From a virus, in IMG/VR virus record IMGVR_UViG_3300048444_000224, positions 1 to 30,270 of that record: a stretch of 30,270 bases of DNA. One strand, given 5' to 3'. Of this stretch, positions 29,167-30,270 are shown piece after piece. Below the pieces are notes generated by a model. That model had not been told where the DNA came from and did not search any database. It saw only the letters and a program-made list of their open reading frames with translations. Within the stretch, counting starts at the first letter, position 1; each line of letters starts with the position of its first letter. The position numbers and the translations under genes were made by a program.

Positions 29167-29618
29167 TATTTTCCTTTACCTAAAATCATTTCAATCAAAG
29201 TAACTATAATCCATGCAGTAAAACTTAACAAACCTGTAATAATAAAACCATCTCTTATTCTTTCAAGTATTACTCTTTTTCTATATTTGGCTTGTTCATC
29301 TGCCTCTTGTTGTGCTTTTCTTAACCTTGAGCGCTCTTTAACTAAATCTTCCCATATTTGAGCATTGCCACTCCATACTAACGACTCTTTCAAAGACCTC
29401 TCAGCATCTCTTAACTTCTTTCTGTTAAGCACATTTGCCATTGCTTGTTGATTAAGAGATTTGTTCTTTTTACTTTTTTCTTGTTCTTTTTTTGCTTCTT
29501 CTTCGATAACATTTTTTGCAGAAAAAAACTTATCGAGTTCCTTTGCTATCTCACTTGTATCTTTAGCTAGTTTAATCCCAGTCTTGATACTCTTAATTGC
29601 TGTCGTTGCAACAGCCAT
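29166..29618 (-). CDS. Lysis-cassette membrane protein with C-terminal anchor
   Basis: The 150-residue product has a helical N-terminus (AIKSIKTGIKLAKDTSEIAK), a charged Lys/Glu linker and a C-terminal transmembrane segment (about residues 125-146). I know related marine phage proteins that open with a DPVTA segment; here codons EWGDIIDPVTA lie in frame just upstream of ATG 29618, back to a stop at TAA. The true start may therefore be unusual. It sits between a small membrane protein and the holin and may be a spanin- or holin-like component. Confidence 0.6.
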   Translation of the reverse strand: MAVATTAIKSIKTGIKLAKDTSEIAKELDKFFSAKNVIEEEAKKEQEKSKKNKSLNQQAMANVLNRKKLRDAERSLKESLVWSGNAQIWEDLVKERSRLRKAQQEADEQAKYRKRVILERIRDGFIITGLLSFTAWIIVTLIEMILGKGK

Positions 29619-29640
29619 AGCAGTTACCGGGTCGATAATA

Positions 29641-29805
29641 TCACCCCATTCTTAACACTATAGACAACAATAAAATAATAATTGCACCAGCACCAGCTAT
29701 CATAATATGTTCTATTCTTTTTATTCTCAAGATTGTTTCAATCCAACGTTCTGAACAGACAGCTTCATGTTTTGCAAATTGTTTTTCTAACTCCTGTATG
29801 TTCAT
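29641..29805 (-). CDS. 54-residue XhlA-like small membrane protein
   Basis: The gene starts at ATG 29805, overlapping the upstream stop (ATGA). It encodes a charged helix (MNIQELEKQFAKHEAVCSER, WIETILRIKRIEHI) and one transmembrane span (MIAGAGAIIILLLSIVL), the layout of XhlA-type haemolysin/holin accessory proteins. It ends at TGA 29641 within the run ATGGGGTGA, next to the in-frame start of the following protein. A lysis accessory role is inferred. Confidence 0.6.
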   Translation of the reverse strand: MNIQELEKQFAKHEAVCSERWIETILRIKRIEHIMIAGAGAIIILLLSIVLRMG

Positions 29806-30161
29806 TTAGGATACTTATCTTTAACAGCTTTTATTTTTGCTGTCATGTCATCACTAAACGCCCCAGCTTTATACAAGTCATCTAATTGGTCACCTATATT
29901 AGGATAAATTGGTTTTCTATTTCTCTTGTATTGTGCGTTAGTATATGCAGTTTTTAATTCTGTTATTTTTGCATTTACATCTGCTTCACTTGGTTTTGTA
30001 AAGTCTTTTATTATTACCTCAATGTTTGAATATACGTAACCTAAATTTCCATCTTTTAAACCATACCAACTGGGTGTGTCACCACCTAATTCCATCAGAG
30101 CAGCTTGGTAATAATCTGACTCTAATAATATGTTGTCTTCACTAACATTTATCCATCTCAT
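29802..30161 (-). CDS. Tail-fibre-associated protein, paralogue of 552-830
   Basis: The gene starts at ATG 30161, nine bases after GGGAG and directly after the fibre stop (30163-30165). The 119-residue product has MRWINVSEDNILLESDYYQA and the C-terminal YPNIGDQLDDLY and IKAVKDKYPK shared with the gene at 552-830. In circular order it is the first gene after the C1q-like fibre while its paralogue is the one before. Fibre assembly or attachment is likely, but not proven. Confidence 0.72.
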   Translation of the reverse strand: MRWINVSEDNILLESDYYQAALMELGGDTPSWYGLKDGNLGYVYSNIEVIIKDFTKPSEADVNAKITELKTAYTNAQYKRNRKPIYPNIGDQLDDLYKAGAFSDDMTAKIKAVKDKYPK

Positions 30162-30162
30162 G

Positions 30163-30270
30163 TTATGTTTCTCCCAATTTTGTAAACGATACATAGGTGT
30201 ATGTGGTTGACCCTCCAGCAAATTTACTACCAGTGGCTAAACCTCCAGCAGTAAATTTAATTTTGTGTGT
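30163..30270 (-). CDS. C-terminus of the C1q-like tail fibre (continued from 1-549)
   Basis: Reading leftward from the right edge in frame 1 gives 35 codons (THKIKFTAGGLATGSKFAGG, then STTYTYVSFTKLGET) and a TAA stop at 30165-30163. The beta-rich end with FAGGSTTYTYVSFTKL fits the last strand of a C1q-like fold. It joins the left-edge fragment with no shift or lost base. Confidence 0.75.
   Translation of the reverse strand, partial: THKIKFTAGGLATGSKFAGGSTTYTYVSFTKLGET

Noticed and set aside
380-29655. Many plus-strand open frames, such as 3038-3346, 11172-11510 and 18156-18458
   Set aside because: All lie opposite well-supported minus-strand genes, have no ribosome binding sites or domain pattern, and are explained as shadows of A+T-rich coding DNA.
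29802-30221. 139-residue version of the fibre-associated gene starting at 30221
   Set aside because: It overlaps the fibre C-terminus in another frame. ATG 30161 has a GGGAG site and directly follows the fibre stop.
1-30270. Integrase, attachment site or prophage borders
   Set aside because: No recombinase gene or tRNA was seen. The AlpA-like gene alone does not show lysogeny.
1-30270. Direct terminal repeats at the window ends
   Set aside because: The first and last bases share no repeat, so closure rests on the in-frame junction and not on overlapping ends.

Overview
The window reads as a tailed bacteriophage genome, very A+T-rich, with every convincing gene on the minus strand. The gene set is a P22-like packaging, portal and short-tail module with an SU10/DUF5309-type major capsid protein, small fibre genes, a C1q-like fibre, and many tiny lysine-rich proteins of a kind common in uncultured marine phages. 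Together these suggest a podovirus of a marine, low-G+C alphaproteobacterium (SAR11-like is my guess; the host is inference). I find no tRNA, CRISPR array, transposon, integrase, DNA polymerase, helicase or RNA polymerase gene.

The two window ends fit together. The fibre gene starting at 549 runs off the left edge exactly on a codon boundary. The first codon read from the right edge continues it in frame for 35 codons to a stop at 30163. The window is therefore probably a complete, circularly permuted genome of about 30.3 kb, cut inside the C1q-like fibre gene.

Read as a circle, the genome has two blocks, both transcribed leftward. The early block (27851 to 20253) starts at a consensus promoter with a palindromic operator. 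It holds small unknown genes, an AlpA-like regulator, a ribbon-helix-helix protein, a Sak/DUF1071-type recombinase, a YqaJ exonuclease, an SSB-like protein, a lambda-O-like replication initiator with a candidate internal origin, a zinc-finger protein, a YbcO-like nuclease, a PDDEXK nuclease between two paralogous zinc-ribbon proteins, and a PriCT_2-like replication protein. The late block starts at a TTGACA promoter near 20025. It runs through small basic proteins, a ParB-methyltransferase fusion, terminase, portal, scaffold, capsid, tail hub, ejection proteins and fibres, crosses the window ends, and finishes with the lysis cassette (30161 to 27941).

The most unusual region is the 282-bp early/late junction (19971-20252), the longest gene-free stretch. 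Read leftward it contains an extended -10 promoter, about 100 nt ending at an intrinsic terminator, a second promoter, 68 nt ending at another intrinsic terminator, and then the late promoter. The two predicted RNAs carry segments complementary to ribosome binding sites of early genes: 15 uninterrupted nt against the replication initiator, and 17 of 18 nt against a site shared, at least in part, by three early genes. I propose a pair of phage small RNAs that silence early translation. All functional calls come from reading motifs; no database search was run.
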